From Candidatus Krumholzibacteriota bacterium (lineage in GTDB: Bacteria; Krumholzibacteriota; Krumholzibacteriia; Krumholzibacteriales; Krumholzibacteriaceae): a stretch of 64,000 bases of DNA. Within the stretch, counting starts at the first letter, position 1; each line of letters begins with the position of its first letter. The stretch is taken from assembly GCA_016933255.1 (NCBI GenBank), contig JAFGBF010000008.1:122017-186016 (forward strand), read 5' to 3'. Shown piece by piece: positions 1 to 11,666 of the stretch. The position numbers and the translations under genes are program-made. Below the pieces are notes generated by a model. It saw only the letters and a list, made by a program, of their open reading frames with translations, had not been told where the DNA came from and ran no database searches.

Positions 1-2
1 CT

Positions 3-2456
3 TCACTTTCGATCGATCATTATTCCGATACCCTTTCGGCTCTGAGATACTGGGATATGATAATCGCTGAAGACGGTGGAGACGATGCGGAGGAAGATGC
101 GCTGTGGAGATCGGCTGAGGCCCTTGAAAGATCAGGTAAGGCGGCTGAGGCCGCTGGAAGGCTGAAATCCCTTTCAAGAAGGTTCCCAGAGGGAAAATAT
201 GCCGAAGAGGCGGAGAAAAGGTCGGCGGTCCTGGAACTTTCGGATCTTTCGAATGGTGACCCGGTATCTGAACTGGCCAGGCTTGCTGTCAGCGGGGGTT
301 CTATAGCGGAAAAATATATCAATACAGGCATTATCCTTCTCGATCGGGCTGACAGGCCGGAATATGCTTTCTCCTTTTTCAGCAGGATCCCGGAGGCCGA
401 CCTCCCGGATTCGCTGCTGATGAAAACATTGTATTTTAAAGGCAAGGCGAAGCAGAGGATCTACGATAAATCCCTGGTAAAGGGAAAGGCCGATAAGAAA
501 TCGCGTGAAGATGCCATAGGATCGTGGTTGAAAGCGGCTAGAAAAGGGCCCGGCACCCGATGGGGAGAATTGTCGCACAGGGCATATCTGGAGAACAGGC
601 TTGATGAGTGGAAACTGGGTGACCAGCTCGCAAAGCTTGATGAGTTTATCGGATATTATAATAGCGGGGAGAATCTTTGGTGGGGAGCTTCCAGAAAGGC
701 GGAGCTGCTCTACGGCGAAGCCGGAACCGGCAAAGGCTGGGCCGCCGACAGTTCGATAGCTGTCTTTCGCTCTGTCCTTGATGCGAAGGCTCCCGGTAAT
801 TACAGAAAAGAGGCGCTTCTGAAAACCGGATACCTTTTAAGGATGAAAGGGCTGACAGAGGACGCTTCCAGATATCTTTCGGCTTTTGTGTCGGAAAACA
901 GGGATGATGAAAGGATAGCGCCGGTTCTATATGATCTGGGTGAACTCCATATCAATATGAAGGGGTATAAAAAGGCCCTGGATTCTTTTCAGCGTTCTCT
1001 CGCAGCAAGCCCCTCCAAAGCTCTGGAATCGAAGAGCAGATTGCGGGTGGGAGACTGTCTCTATTATCTGCGTGATTTCAGCGGTGCGGTCGACGCGTAC
1101 AGAGATGCCGCCATGACAGATACGAAGAGCCCTCTTGCCTATGAAGCATCATACAGGGAGTCGATCACTCTTGAACAGCTTGGGCTGTTTGAAAGAAGCG
1201 ATTCGATCCTCGTCTCACTGTCGCGGAACGATCAGCTTTCGAAAGGATTGCGCGCAAGGATCCTTTCAAGGTTCGGACAGAAGCTGCTTCTGAAGGGTGA
1301 AGCCGAGAAAGCAAAGATCCTGATAGAAGAACTTGTCTCGCTCGAAAGAAAAGAAGCAAACCTCTCCCTCTACGGTGAGGTCCTGCTCGAGACCGGTGAT
1401 CTTGAGGGTTCTGTGAGGGTGTTTTCCGATGTGATCAGATTCGAAGGCGTAGATACATGCCGGGTGTTGTCCGGAAGAGCAAAAGCCCGGTACCGCATGG
1501 GCAGCGATAAGGACGGCAGCAGGGATCTTGGCAGTCTGATCGAGAATCATCCCGATTGCCAGGAGATCGCCGGAGTGATGCTTGAAAAGGGAAAGAATGA
1601 GGCAGCCGCCGGAAGATGTGAGGCGGCGGCGGAGACTTTCACGATCCTGAGAGAACGTTATCCAGCGACGCCCCCTGCTTCCGAGGCTTTATATCATTTT
1701 GCGGTCTGTGATCTTAAACGGGGAGGAAATGCCGAGGCGATAGACAAGCTCAATCTCTTTCTAAGGGAATCGCCTAATACGGTCATCCTTGATCAGGCTT
1801 TCTTCAAACTGGCATCGGCTCATTACCAGTCCGGCAATCTTAATCTTGCCGCACAGAATTATTCGCTTGCCGCTGAAGCTTCCTCTGATGACAGCTTTAT
1901 TTTTCTTGCCATGAAAAATCTCGCAATGATCTACCAGGAACTCGAAGAATGGGAAAAAGCAGGAGAAGCGTGGTATACGATATGTGAAAGATTTCCGGGT
2001 CGCGAAGATATTGTCGACCTCTTTTTCAATCTCGGATTCTGTTACGGCCAGTCTGGGAAATTCGAGATGGCATGGGAAGTATACAGGAGGATCCCCGGGA
2101 TCGCGCGCAGCGAAGAACAGAAGGGACGGGCGTATTACTGGGCTGGTATAAGCCTCAAGAACCTCGATAGATGCAAGGAAGCTGTCAGAGAATTCTTGCG
2201 TGTCCCGTATCTGCGGACAGGCGGTATGTGGGGGATCACATCAAAACTCGAAGCGGCGATCTGTTATGAAAAACTCGGTCAGGTCGAGCAGGCGCTGGAG
2301 ATCTATGAAAGGATCGTATCGGCGCATGGAGAGAATTCCGACTGGGGTTCGATCGCGAAGAAAGCTCTCGACCGTATAAACGGTGTGAAAGAGGATGATG
2401 CGGCCGGGAAAACGAACAGCGATGATCCCGAAGCTTCCGGCAAGAAGGATGACTAG
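3..2456 (+). CDS. TPR-repeat protein, 5'-truncated by the window edge
   Basis: The listed ORF starts at 57, but the frame is open back to base 3 ([25 protein letters not shown]...). Many TPR-like helical repeats (e.g. [28 protein letters not shown]). Stop abuts uvrA. Confidence 0.85.
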   Translation, partial: SLSIDHYSDTLSALRYWDMIIAEDGGDDAEEDALWRSAEALERSGKAAEAAGRLKSLSRRFPEGKYAEEAEKRSAVLELSDLSNGDPVSELARLAVSGGSIAEKYINTGIILLDRADRPEYAFSFFSRIPEADLPDSLLMKTLYFKGKAKQRIYDKSLVKGKADKKSREDAIGSWLKAARKGPGTRWGELSHRAYLENRLDEWKLGDQLAKLDEFIGYYNSGENLWWGASRKAELLYGEAGTGKGWAADSSIAVFRSVLDAKAPGNYRKEALLKTGYLLRMKGLTEDASRYLSAFVSENRDDERIAPVLYDLGELHINMKGYKKALDSFQRSLAASPSKALESKSRLRVGDCLYYLRDFSGAVDAYRDAAMTDTKSPLAYEASYRESITLEQLGLFERSDSILVSLSRNDQLSKGLRARILSRFGQKLLLKGEAEKAKILIEELVSLERKEANLSLYGEVLLETGDLEGSVRVFSDVIRFEGVDTCRVLSGRAKARYRMGSDKDGSRDLGSLIENHPDCQEIAGVMLEKGKNEAAAGRCEAAAETFTILRERYPATPPASEALYHFAVCDLKRGGNAEAIDKLNLFLRESPNTVILDQAFFKLASAHYQSGNLNLAAQNYSLAAEASSDDSFIFLAMKNLAMIYQELEEWEKAGEAWYTICERFPGREDIVDLFFNLGFCYGQSGKFEMAWEVYRRIPGIARSEEQKGRAYYWAGISLKNLDRCKEAVREFLRVPYLRTGGMWGITSKLEAAICYEKLGQVEQALEIYERIVSAHGENSDWGSIAKKALDRINGVKEDDAAGKTNSDDPEASGKKDD

Positions 2457-5291
2457 ATGACTCGTGAAAACCTTGTCGTCAAGGGAGCGCGTGAGCATAA
2501 TCTCAAAAATCTGACGCTGACGATCCCGAGGGGCAGTTTTGTCGTGATCACGGGGCTGAGCGGATCAGGCAAATCATCACTCGCTTTCGATACGATATAT
2601 GCTGAGGGACAGCGCAGATATGTAGAGTCGCTTTCAAGTTATGCCAGGCAGTTTCTCGAACAGATGGAAAAGCCCGATGTCGATTCTATCGAGGGGCTCT
2701 CTCCAGCGATATCGATAGATCAGAAGACTACTTCCAGGAATCCGCGCTCGACAGTCGGAACAATAACGGAGATCCACGATTACCTGAGAGTCCTTTATGC
2801 CAGGACGGGTGTTCCCCATTGTCCCGGTTGCGGCCGGATGATATCGCGCCAGACGGTTTCCCAGATCGTAGACAGGATCATGAAGGGTGATCCGGGGTCT
2901 CAGCTTGTCATAATGGCTCCTGTCGTAAGAGGCCGCAAGGGTCAGCATCTCGCCCTTCTGAAGAAACTGTCCCGAAGCGGATTCACGCGGGTGAGGATAG
3001 ATGGAGATCTATTCAGCCTTGATGATGACATATCCATCGATAAAAACAGGAAACATGACATAGAGGTTATAGTCGACAGATTGAAGATAAAACCGGGGAT
3101 AGAGAGGAGGCTCTCTGATTCAGCGGAAACCGCCGCGGAAACGGGCGGCGGAGTCATCATGGTCCGGCAGGGAAAGGAAGAGGTCTTCTACAGCCTTGAA
3201 TATTCGTGCCCCTGGTGCGGGGGAGGGCTCGGCGAAGTCTCTCCGAGAATTTTTTCTTTCAATTCTCCCTACGGGGCATGCGAAGAATGTCATGGTCTTG
3301 GTACGACGATAGATTTTTCAAAAGAACTTATTGTTCCGGACGCTTCGCTCAGTATTAATGAGGGTGCACTGGCATCGATCGGCCAGTTAAAGGACAACTG
3401 GTTCAGGCTGCGGCTCGATGCACTCAGCAAACTGTATCGATTTTCACTGGACACTCCTTTTGAGAAGTTATCGAAAAAGACAAGGAAGATCATTTTAGAG
3501 GGTTCAGATGATGAGATCACCGTACAGTATGATTTCGAGAAGGGAAGAGGAGAATATATCACGGAGTGGGAAGGGATAATCCCCAATCTCAAGCGCAGAT
3601 ACCATCAGACCCGTTCAGATTCGATCCGAAAATGGATAGAGACATATATGATATCGGATGATTGTCCCGAATGCGGCGGAAGCAGGCTGAAAAAAGAAAG
3701 CCTCTCGGTCCTTGTATCGGGAAAGAATATAGCGGAAGTATCCCGCCTGACGATCGACAGGGCAGCAGATTTCTTCTCGGGGATCAAGTTCAGCGGGAAT
3801 GATATGATAATAGGAAGACCTCTCCTGAAAGAGATAACCTCCCGTCTTGATTTTCTGAAGAATGTCGGACTCGATTATCTCGCCCTCGACAGGTCCGCCG
3901 GCACTCTGGCGGGAGGAGAGGCTCAGAGAATACGGCTTGCTACGCAGATCGGGTCCAAGCTGGTAGGCGTCCTGTATATTCTGGATGAACCCTCGATAGG
4001 ACTGCATCAGAGGGATAATGCGCGCCTCATAGCCACGCTCATGGAGCTCAGGGACGCCGGAAATACCGTTATAGTGATCGAGCATGACAGAGAGACGATA
4101 CTCGCTGCCGACCACGTGATCGATCTCGGCCCCGGCGCCGGTGAACATGGCGGATATCTCGTGGCTTCCGGCTCGCCCTCCAGGATCAAAGAGGTGAAAG
4201 AAAGTCTCACCGGGAATTTCCTCAGGGCCGGGATGTCGTTCGATCCCGGTGAGGGAAAGAACAGGGGGTCGGGAAAAGATCTGGTACTCATAGGAGCCAG
4301 AGCCAATAACCTTAAGAATATAGACGTGACTTTTCCCCTCGGAAGGTTGATATGCGTCACCGGTGTCTCAGGTTCAGGGAAAAGCACATTGGTAAACGAT
4401 GTCCTGTTCAGGGCGCTTCACAGGAAATTCTTCAGGAGCAGGATACTGCCGGGAGCTCATGAACGGATCGAAGGAGCGGAATATATCGATAAGGTGATAA
4501 ATATCGACCAGTCCCCGATCGGGAGGACGCCGCGTTCGAATCCCGCGACATATACCGGGATCTTCGGGCCGGTGCGCGACCTTTTCTCAAGGCTCCCCGA
4601 GTCGAAGGTCCGTGGATACAAACCGGGCAGGTTCAGCTTCAACGTAAAGGGGGGAAGATGCGAACTCTGCCGGGGTGACGGGATGATCAAGGTAGAGATG
4701 CATTTTTTGCCCGACGTATACGTCCACTGTCAGGAATGTAAGGGAAAGAGATATAACAGAGAGACTCTGGAGGTTACTTTCAAAAACAGAAATATCGCCG
4801 AAGTCCTGGATTTGACCGTTGACGAGGCGATCATTTTCTTTGAGAATATCCCTTCTGTAAGGAGAAAGCTCCAGGTCCTTCAGGATGTCGGAATGGGGTA
4901 TATCCGCCTGGGACAGTCGGCGACGACTCTTTCGGGTGGAGAAGCACAGAGAGTCAAGCTCTCTTCGGAACTTTCGAAGGTGGGAACCGGCAAAACGCTT
5001 TATATTCTCGACGAGCCGACTACCGGCCTGCATTTCGAAGACGTGAAACTTCTTATGTCTGTTTTGGAAAGGCTTGTCGATCGGGGGAACACGGTCATCG
5101 TCATAGAGCACAACCCCGATATAATCCGCCATGCCGATCATATAATAGATCTTGGGCCGGAAGGCGGAGACAGGGGAGGCGCGATAGTCTACGAAGGGTC
5201 TCCAGGAGGTATTACCGGGTGTAAGGGGTCCTGGACAGGAAAGATGCTGAAGGGATTCCTGAAAGATGAGCAGGGGGGGAGAAAGAACTAG
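2457..5291 (+). CDS. uvrA: Excinuclease ABC subunit A
   Basis: Two Walker A motifs ([28 protein letters not shown]), duplicated signatures ([24 protein letters not shown]), CxxC zinc motifs ([34 protein letters not shown]). Confidence 0.98.
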   Translation: MTRENLVVKGAREHNLKNLTLTIPRGSFVVITGLSGSGKSSLAFDTIYAEGQRRYVESLSSYARQFLEQMEKPDVDSIEGLSPAISIDQKTTSRNPRSTVGTITEIHDYLRVLYARTGVPHCPGCGRMISRQTVSQIVDRIMKGDPGSQLVIMAPVVRGRKGQHLALLKKLSRSGFTRVRIDGDLFSLDDDISIDKNRKHDIEVIVDRLKIKPGIERRLSDSAETAAETGGGVIMVRQGKEEVFYSLEYSCPWCGGGLGEVSPRIFSFNSPYGACEECHGLGTTIDFSKELIVPDASLSINEGALASIGQLKDNWFRLRLDALSKLYRFSLDTPFEKLSKKTRKIILEGSDDEITVQYDFEKGRGEYITEWEGIIPNLKRRYHQTRSDSIRKWIETYMISDDCPECGGSRLKKESLSVLVSGKNIAEVSRLTIDRAADFFSGIKFSGNDMIIGRPLLKEITSRLDFLKNVGLDYLALDRSAGTLAGGEAQRIRLATQIGSKLVGVLYILDEPSIGLHQRDNARLIATLMELRDAGNTVIVIEHDRETILAADHVIDLGPGAGEHGGYLVASGSPSRIKEVKESLTGNFLRAGMSFDPGEGKNRGSGKDLVLIGARANNLKNIDVTFPLGRLICVTGVSGSGKSTLVNDVLFRALHRKFFRSRILPGAHERIEGAEYIDKVINIDQSPIGRTPRSNPATYTGIFGPVRDLFSRLPESKVRGYKPGRFSFNVKGGRCELCRGDGMIKVEMHFLPDVYVHCQECKGKRYNRETLEVTFKNRNIAEVLDLTVDEAIIFFENIPSVRRKLQVLQDVGMGYIRLGQSATTLSGGEAQRVKLSSELSKVGTGKTLYILDEPTTGLHFEDVKLLMSVLERLVDRGNTVIVIEHNPDIIRHADHIIDLGPEGGDRGGAIVYEGSPGGITGCKGSWTGKMLKGFLKDEQGGRKN

Positions 5292-5404
5292 TTGTCGAGG
5301 GTATGGCCGGAGATGCGTTTTTTAATAATATGGAAGATGCTGCCGGTACTTTTAATCGATTCTGAAACTGAAAAACGGATCTGGTTTTAAAATGGGAGAT
5401 ACAG

Positions 5405-6514
5405 ATGGCTCTTAAAACACCGATTTATGATTCACATGTCGAATCGGGCGGAAAGATCGTAGATTTTGCGGGGTTCATGATGCCTGTTTCATTTGAGGGT
5501 ATCGTAGCGGAACACGAAAGAGTACGTACGAAGGTCGGACTCTTTGATGTCAGCCATATGGGAGAGATAGAGATAACAGGCGATTCCGCTCTCGAATTTG
5601 CTGACTACGCGGTGACAAACAGTATCGCAAAACTCGATGACGGACAGATCTGCTATACGGTCTGCTGCAACGAAGAGGGGAAGATACTGGATGACCTGCT
5701 CGTATACCGGTTCTCTGCTTCGCGGATCCTTTTTGTCGTCAATGCTGTCAATGTCGATAAGATCTATGATCATCTTCTGAGCATTAAAAAAGGCGATGTC
5801 GAGATAAATAATAATTCGAGCATTACGGGGCAGATAGCAGTCCAGGGTCCGGAATCGAGGAGTCTGCTGATCGACAGTCCGTTCTGCGCTTCAGTGGCTG
5901 AGAAGATCAAGGATCTGGAATATTATCATTTTCTGGTCTTTGATTATCAGGGAAACGAGATTATTTTATCGAGGACCGGATATACGGGAGAGCTTGGATA
6001 CGAGATCTATCTTCCATGGGATCTGACGGATTCGATCTGGAACATCCTTCTTGGGAAAGGGAAAGATCTCGGGGCGGCGCCGATCGGCCTCGGCGCAAGA
6101 GATACTCTCAGGTTCGAGCCCTGTTACTGCCTGTACGGGCACGAGATCGATGAGGAGACTTCCCCGCTGGAAGCGGGTCTTTCCTGGGTTGTCAAATTGA
6201 AAAAAGGGGATTTTGTGGGGCGCGGCGCCCTTGTAGCGGAGAAGGAGGCAAAACCTGCGAGGAAACTTATAGGGCTGCAGCTGGAAGGACGCGGTATCCC
6301 AAGACAGGGGTGCAATGTCCTGTATGATGGTGAGGTTGTAGGAAAGGTCACATCAGGGACATTCTCCCCGACGTTGAAGAAGGGGCTTGCAATGGCTCTG
6401 GTCGATCGCTCCCTTCCGAAGGATGCGTCAGGCCTTGAGATCGAGATCAGGGGCAAGCTGTCTCCTGCTGTCAAAGTAAAGATGCCTTTTTATCAGAGTC
6501 ACGTAAACGATTGA
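5405..6514 (+). CDS. gcvT: Glycine cleavage system T protein (aminomethyltransferase)
   Basis: MALKTPIYDSHVESGGKIVDFAGFMMPVSFEGIVAEHERVRTKVGLFDVSHMGEI is typical of GcvT; followed by gcvH and gcvP. Confidence 0.97.
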   Translation: MALKTPIYDSHVESGGKIVDFAGFMMPVSFEGIVAEHERVRTKVGLFDVSHMGEIEITGDSALEFADYAVTNSIAKLDDGQICYTVCCNEEGKILDDLLVYRFSASRILFVVNAVNVDKIYDHLLSIKKGDVEINNNSSITGQIAVQGPESRSLLIDSPFCASVAEKIKDLEYYHFLVFDYQGNEIILSRTGYTGELGYEIYLPWDLTDSIWNILLGKGKDLGAAPIGLGARDTLRFEPCYCLYGHEIDEETSPLEAGLSWVVKLKKGDFVGRGALVAEKEAKPARKLIGLQLEGRGIPRQGCNVLYDGEVVGKVTSGTFSPTLKKGLAMALVDRSLPKDASGLEIEIRGKLSPAVKVKMPFYQSHVND

Positions 6515-6542
6515 GACAAGGAAGAAGAAAGGAAGGTCGATT

Positions 6543-6926
6543 ATGGTTCCGGAAGATTGTCTGTATACTGAGGACCATGAGTGGGTCTATATCGAAGATG
6601 AGATAGCGACGATAGGAATAAGCGAATATGCTGCCGGTGAACTGGGAGATATCGTTTATGTAGAACTCCCCGATGTCGGCGCGGATGTCCAGCAGACCGA
6701 CTCGATAGGTACTATTGAAGCGGTAAAGACTGTTGCCGAACTTTTTTCCCCGATCAGCGGAAAGGTGATCGAGATCAATGACAGCCTCATCGATGATCCG
6801 GAGATCATTAACCGGAGTCCGTATGAGGATGGCTGGTTCGTCAAGATAGAGATGAATGACAAGGGGGAACTCGATAACCTGTTGGATTTTGGAAAATATC
6901 AGGAGTTTCTTGGAGAAAACCATTAG
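6543..6926 (+). CDS. gcvH: Glycine cleavage system H protein
   Basis: Lipoyl-type motif SIGTIEAVKTVAELFSPISGKV; operon context. Confidence 0.97.
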   Translation: MVPEDCLYTEDHEWVYIEDEIATIGISEYAAGELGDIVYVELPDVGADVQQTDSIGTIEAVKTVAELFSPISGKVIEINDSLIDDPEIINRSPYEDGWFVKIEMNDKGELDNLLDFGKYQEFLGENH

Positions 6927-6962
6927 ATATTTAATAGAAAGCTAACATAAGAGGATGATCAG

Positions 6963-8318
6963 ATGAGCTATGTTCAAAATACCGACCGCGACAGAAAGGA
7001 GATGCTCGATTATATCGGGGTATCTTCCTTTGAAGAACTTCTGAAGCCGGTCGCAAAGGAGCTGAGGATCAAGGGCCGCCTGAAGCTCGGCCCTCCGATG
7101 AGCGAGGCGGAGGTGGTCGGACACTGTTCCGGCCTGGCGCGCAGGAACAGGCCGGCCTCGGAAATGGTATCGTTTCTCGGGGCGGGGATATACGACAGGT
7201 ATATTCCCGCTACGGTCCGATATGTACTTTCAAGGAGTGAGTTTTATACGTCATACACTCCTTACCAGGCTGAGATGAGCCAGGGGACTCTTCAGGCGAT
7301 ATATGAATATCAGACGATGATCACAAGGCTGACCGCCATGGATGCCGCTAACGCGTCGATGTATGATGCCGCGACATCTCTTGCTGAATCGATCCTGATG
7401 GCCTGTACGATCAAAAGAACCGACAGGGTCCTTGTTCCGGCTGCTCTTTCGAAAAGGGTCAGAAAAGTCCTTGAGAGTTATTCCGCAGGCAAGGGGATCA
7501 CTATAGAGAGTATCCCCTGGAAGAAAAACGGGACCCTTGATCTCGAAAAAGCGGAAAAGATGCTCTCTGATAAAGCTGCGGCAGTCGTCCTCGCTCAGCC
7601 GAACTATTTCGGATTGCTGGAACAGGCTCATGCAGTATCTGCTCTCGCGCATGAAAACGGCGCGCTTCTGATAGCTCTGGTCGATCCGGTTTCTCTTGCC
7701 CTCGTGGCTCCTCCGGGTGAATATGACGCCGATATAGCTGTCGGGGAAGGGCAGTCGCTCGGGATCCCTCAATCTTTCGGAGGACCGCTGCTAGGATTCA
7801 TGGCCACAAGGAAGCAGTATATACGCAAATGCCCTGGCCGCCTGATAAGCTCCACCGTCGACGCGGATGGAAAGAGGGGATACGTGATGACCCTTCAAAC
7901 GAGGGAGCAGCATATCAGAAGAGAGAAAGCGACCTCGAATATCTGTACCAATGAAGGGTTATGCGCTCTCTCGGCTGCGGTCTATCTTTCGACAATTGGG
8001 GATGACGGCTTCATGGAAGTAGCTCTGCAAAGCGCGGCGAAGAGCCATGAGCTTTACAGGCTTCTTTCCGGAGTTCCCGGCGTTACCCTTCCGTTCGGAG
8101 ATGATTTCTTCCAGGAGTTTGTCGTTCGTTTTTCCGGACCGGCGGAGGAGTTTCTTTCCCGCGCGAAAAAGATGGGGGTCCTCGGGGGTGTCTCGCTTGA
8201 AAAAGATTTTCCCGAGCTTGGAGAAGGATCGATCCTCGTCGCGGTAACAGAAAAACGGACACTTGAGGATCTTCAGCTTTTCCGCGATATCGCGGCAGGG
8301 AAGGAGGTCCGGAAATGA
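6963..8318 (+). CDS. gcvPA: Glycine dehydrogenase (decarboxylating) subunit 1
   Basis: GcvP N-terminal-type sequence (FLGAGIYDRYIPATVRYVLSRSEFYTSYTPYQAEMSQGTLQAIYEYQTMI); overlaps gcvPB by ATGA. Confidence 0.96.
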   Translation: MSYVQNTDRDRKEMLDYIGVSSFEELLKPVAKELRIKGRLKLGPPMSEAEVVGHCSGLARRNRPASEMVSFLGAGIYDRYIPATVRYVLSRSEFYTSYTPYQAEMSQGTLQAIYEYQTMITRLTAMDAANASMYDAATSLAESILMACTIKRTDRVLVPAALSKRVRKVLESYSAGKGITIESIPWKKNGTLDLEKAEKMLSDKAAAVVLAQPNYFGLLEQAHAVSALAHENGALLIALVDPVSLALVAPPGEYDADIAVGEGQSLGIPQSFGGPLLGFMATRKQYIRKCPGRLISSTVDADGKRGYVMTLQTREQHIRREKATSNICTNEGLCALSAAVYLSTIGDDGFMEVALQSAAKSHELYRLLSGVPGVTLPFGDDFFQEFVVRFSGPAEEFLSRAKKMGVLGGVSLEKDFPELGEGSILVAVTEKRTLEDLQLFRDIAAGKEVRK

Positions 8319-9757
8319 GCAGGACTATATTCGAAAGATTTTCCGACGGGAAGAGCGGTTCATTCATACCGGAGAACGATTGTCCGGAAGTAGGATTCGA
8401 CATACTGTTTCAAAGGAAGACCCCTACGGGACTTCCGGCAGTAGGCGAGCAGGAAGTGATCAGACACTACGTCGAACTTGCCTCGATGAACTATCATATC
8501 GACAAGGGGATGTATCCGCTCGGAAGCTGTACGATGAAATATAACCCGGTCGTAAACGAAGAGATCGCGGGGTCGGTGCAATTTACGGGGCTGCATCCTC
8601 TGCAGGATGAGGAGGACGTCCAGGGTGCTCTCGAACTGATCTATAATCTGGAAGCAGCATTGTGCGAGATCACCGGAATGGCTGAATTCAGCCTGCAGCC
8701 TGTCGCCGGGGCTCACGGAGAATTGACCGGGATGATGATCGCCAGAGATTATTTCCGCGTCAGAAAAGAGAACAGAAAGACCGTGCTGGTCCCCGATTCG
8801 GCGCACGGGACAAATCCGGCAAGTGTCGTGACATGCGGATTCACGCCCAGGACTGTTCCTTCCGGTGAAGACGGACTGATCGATATCGAGATCCTCGGCA
8901 AGGAACTCGACGATGATACTGCAGTCGTCATGCTCACCCTTCCGAACACGCTGGGCCTTTTCGAAAAAGATATCGGAAAGATTGTGAAGATGGCTCACAG
9001 TGCCGGCGCTCTCGTCTATATGGACGGAGCGAACATGAACGCTCTTCTCGGTATAGTGAGGCCGGGCGACATAGGCATCGATATAATGCACCTGAATCTG
9101 CACAAGACTTTTTCTACGCCGCATGGAGGCGGAGGCCCCGGTTCCGGGCCGGTGGGAGTAGTGAAACATCTTACGGAGTTCCTTCCCGTTCCCAGAGTGG
9201 TCAAAGAGGGCGATAGATTCGGTTTTTGCAGTGATCTGGAAAAAACGATAGGCAAGGTACATCCCTGGTACGGCAACTTCAATGTCTTCGTCAAAGCGTA
9301 CGCGTATATATGCGCGCTGGGCGCTTCCGGCATAAGGGAAGTAGCCGAGAATGCCATAATAAACGCGAACTATCTTATGAAGAAGATCAGCCGGCATTAT
9401 GACCTTAAATATCCGGGGCCGTGCATGCATGAGTTCGTAGCTTCAGGCAGGAACCTGAAAAAGTACGGAGTCCGCACGACCGACGTCGCAAAAAGGCTTC
9501 TGGATTACGGGATCCATGCTCCGACGATCTATTTTCCGCTGATCGTCGAGGAAGCCCTTATGATCGAGCCGGTAGAGACTGAGAAGAAGGAGACTCTCGA
9601 TCACTTTGCCGATGTAATGGAAAAGATCGCCGGCGAGGCAAAAGACGATCCTGATCTTCTGCACCGGGCACCGGTGACGACTCCTGTCAGGCGCCTTGAT
9701 GAAACGGCAGCTGCCAGGGATCCGGAATTCTGCTGGCCGTTTGAAAAGGGAGAGTGA
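8315..9757 (+). CDS. gcvPB: Glycine dehydrogenase (decarboxylating) subunit 2
   Basis: PLP-lysine motif MHLNLHKTFSTPHGGGGPGSGPVGV; YPLGSCTMKYNP. Confidence 0.97.
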   Translation: MSRTIFERFSDGKSGSFIPENDCPEVGFDILFQRKTPTGLPAVGEQEVIRHYVELASMNYHIDKGMYPLGSCTMKYNPVVNEEIAGSVQFTGLHPLQDEEDVQGALELIYNLEAALCEITGMAEFSLQPVAGAHGELTGMMIARDYFRVRKENRKTVLVPDSAHGTNPASVVTCGFTPRTVPSGEDGLIDIEILGKELDDDTAVVMLTLPNTLGLFEKDIGKIVKMAHSAGALVYMDGANMNALLGIVRPGDIGIDIMHLNLHKTFSTPHGGGGPGSGPVGVVKHLTEFLPVPRVVKEGDRFGFCSDLEKTIGKVHPWYGNFNVFVKAYAYICALGASGIREVAENAIINANYLMKKISRHYDLKYPGPCMHEFVASGRNLKKYGVRTTDVAKRLLDYGIHAPTIYFPLIVEEALMIEPVETEKKETLDHFADVMEKIAGEAKDDPDLLHRAPVTTPVRRLDETAAARDPEFCWPFEKGE

Positions 9758-9819
9758 GCGGACGAAGATCTTTCAGGCACTTGCTGGTCTGTGTGGCGTG
9801 ACACTGGAAACGGAGCCTG

Positions 9820-10629
9820 ATGAAGCAGTGGTATTTTCTCGATGACGAGGATTCGGCCGGAGCGGTGAATATGGCGGTCGATGAGTATCTTCTCGATCAT
9901 TACGATGATCGGGGGGATTCCCCCGTTTTGCGTCTCTATTCCTTCGATCCCCCCGCTATTTCGGTCGGATTTCATCAGGTTCCGGGCGAAGTCCTCGATC
10001 TTGAGGCTGTAAAGAGTGCCGGGCTGGACCTGGTAAGAAGGATCACCGGGGGCAGAGCTCTTCTTCATGACGGAGAGCTGACATATTCGGTGACTGCCCC
10101 GCTTGATTCCGTCTTTTTCCCCTCCGGCCTTCAGGAGACATTCATAAGCATCTCAAATGCCATCGTAGACGCCCTGAAGATCCTCGGTATAGACGCGATG
10201 ATCTCGGGCGGCAAGGCTTTTAAAGGGGGAAAAGATACGGTCTCTCCCTGTCTTGTATCGACAAGCCGCCACGAGATCACAGCCGGGGGGCGAAAGATAG
10301 TGGGAAGCGCCCAGCGAAGAAGATCCGGTTCTTTCCTGCAGCATGGTTCCATATTGCTCCGGCCCGGTTCAGAGAGGATCGTTGACTATCTTCGCGGAGA
10401 CTTTCCCCCGCTAAGCGGCCTCGTGACGAATATAGAAGCTGAAACGGGTATGCACCTTACGCGGGACGATCTTGCCGGCGCGATGGTCTCGGCTTTTCAG
10501 CAGAATTTCGATATGCTGGTCGAACCTCTGATTTTTTCCAGTGAGGATCTTCAGACGATCAGCGGAATGACTGAAAAGAAGGTACTGGAGTCCCTGGCAC
10601 TGACAGGGAAGGGGGTGGAAAAAGGGTGA
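9820..10629 (+). CDS. Lipoate-protein ligase A / octanoyltransferase family protein
   Basis: NMAVDEYLL, RRITGGRALLHDGELTYSV, GGRKIVGSAQRRRSGSFLQHGSILL match the LplA/LipM fold; sits directly after gcvPB. Confidence 0.9.
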   Translation: MKQWYFLDDEDSAGAVNMAVDEYLLDHYDDRGDSPVLRLYSFDPPAISVGFHQVPGEVLDLEAVKSAGLDLVRRITGGRALLHDGELTYSVTAPLDSVFFPSGLQETFISISNAIVDALKILGIDAMISGGKAFKGGKDTVSPCLVSTSRHEITAGGRKIVGSAQRRRSGSFLQHGSILLRPGSERIVDYLRGDFPPLSGLVTNIEAETGMHLTRDDLAGAMVSAFQQNFDMLVEPLIFSSEDLQTISGMTEKKVLESLALTGKGVEKG

Positions 10630-11606
10630 CCCGTTTTGTTGCGGAAAGGCTTCTTCAGTCTGTGATCCTGGTGCTTATTGTCCTGACGATCACCTTTTTT
10701 CTGATGCACCTCTCTCCAGGTGATCCTATGTCAAGATACGATGATCCGAATATTTCGCCCGAGACGGTAAGGCTGATAAGAGAACAGCTCGGTCTCGACA
10801 AGCCTGTTCCAGAACAGTATATGAGGTGGATGGCCAGTTTTTTAAGGGGAGATTTCGGAGTAAGCCTGAGATTCAACAGGCCGGTCAGTTCTCTTCTTGC
10901 CGAGGCTATCCCGAATACCCTGAGGCTTACGATCGCCGCCCTGACTCTCTATATAGTCATCGGGGTGATCCTCGGCCTGCTTTCTGCGGTCAGGAGGTAT
11001 TCGCTTTTTGACAGATTGAGCACTATCGCCGCCCTGTTTGTCTATTCGATCCCGTCGTTCTGGCTGGCGTTGATGCTGATCCTGCTCTTTTCACTTAAAT
11101 TCGAGATCCTTCCATCATCGCATATGCAGTCGATGGGGGTCTCAGGGATGGGGTGGCTGGCCAGATTCAGTGACAGGATCGCTCATCTTGTCCTTCCTGC
11201 TTTTGTTCTCGGCGTCGCTTCGGCGGCGGGAATGGCCCGGTATATGAGGGGAAGCATGCTGGATGTGCTCAGAGAGGATTATATCAGGACCGCAAGGGCG
11301 AAAGGACTTTCGGAAAGATCCGTTTTTCTGAAGCACGCATTCAGGAACGCGGCGATACCGATAGTCACGATCATAGGGCTCAGCCTTCCGTTTCTCCTTG
11401 GAGGGGCGGTGATAATCGAGAAGATATTCTCATGGCCGGGGATGGGAGCCCTGATGGTCGATTCTATCTTCGCGAGGGATTATCCGGTAGTGCTTGCCGT
11501 GAATTTTGTAGTCACTGTCATGGTCATACTGGGAAATCTGGCCGCAGATATCGGCTATGCGCTCCTTGATCCGAGGATAGCTTCGGGAAGAAAAGCAGGC
11601 AAATAA
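10626..11606 (+). CDS. ABC transporter permease, DppB/OppB type
   Basis: LSPGDPMSRYDDPNISPE, EDYIRTARAKGLSERSVFLKHAFRNAAIPIVTIIGLSLPFLLGGAVIIEKIFSWPG; GTG start overlapping the upstream stop. Confidence 0.95.
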   Translation: MTRFVAERLLQSVILVLIVLTITFFLMHLSPGDPMSRYDDPNISPETVRLIREQLGLDKPVPEQYMRWMASFLRGDFGVSLRFNRPVSSLLAEAIPNTLRLTIAALTLYIVIGVILGLLSAVRRYSLFDRLSTIAALFVYSIPSFWLALMLILLFSLKFEILPSSHMQSMGVSGMGWLARFSDRIAHLVLPAFVLGVASAAGMARYMRGSMLDVLREDYIRTARAKGLSERSVFLKHAFRNAAIPIVTIIGLSLPFLLGGAVIIEKIFSWPGMGALMVDSIFARDYPVVLAVNFVVTVMVILGNLAADIGYALLDPRIASGRKAGK

Positions 11607-11666
11607 GAGTTTTGCCGAAAGCCGGGGGAAAAGAAGGGATATAGGATCTCTTTCGACGGACAGGAT

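Noticed and set aside
8360-9430. 356-aa minus-strand ORF opposite gcvPB
   Set aside because: Shadow ORF of a conserved gene; no motif, no plausible signals.
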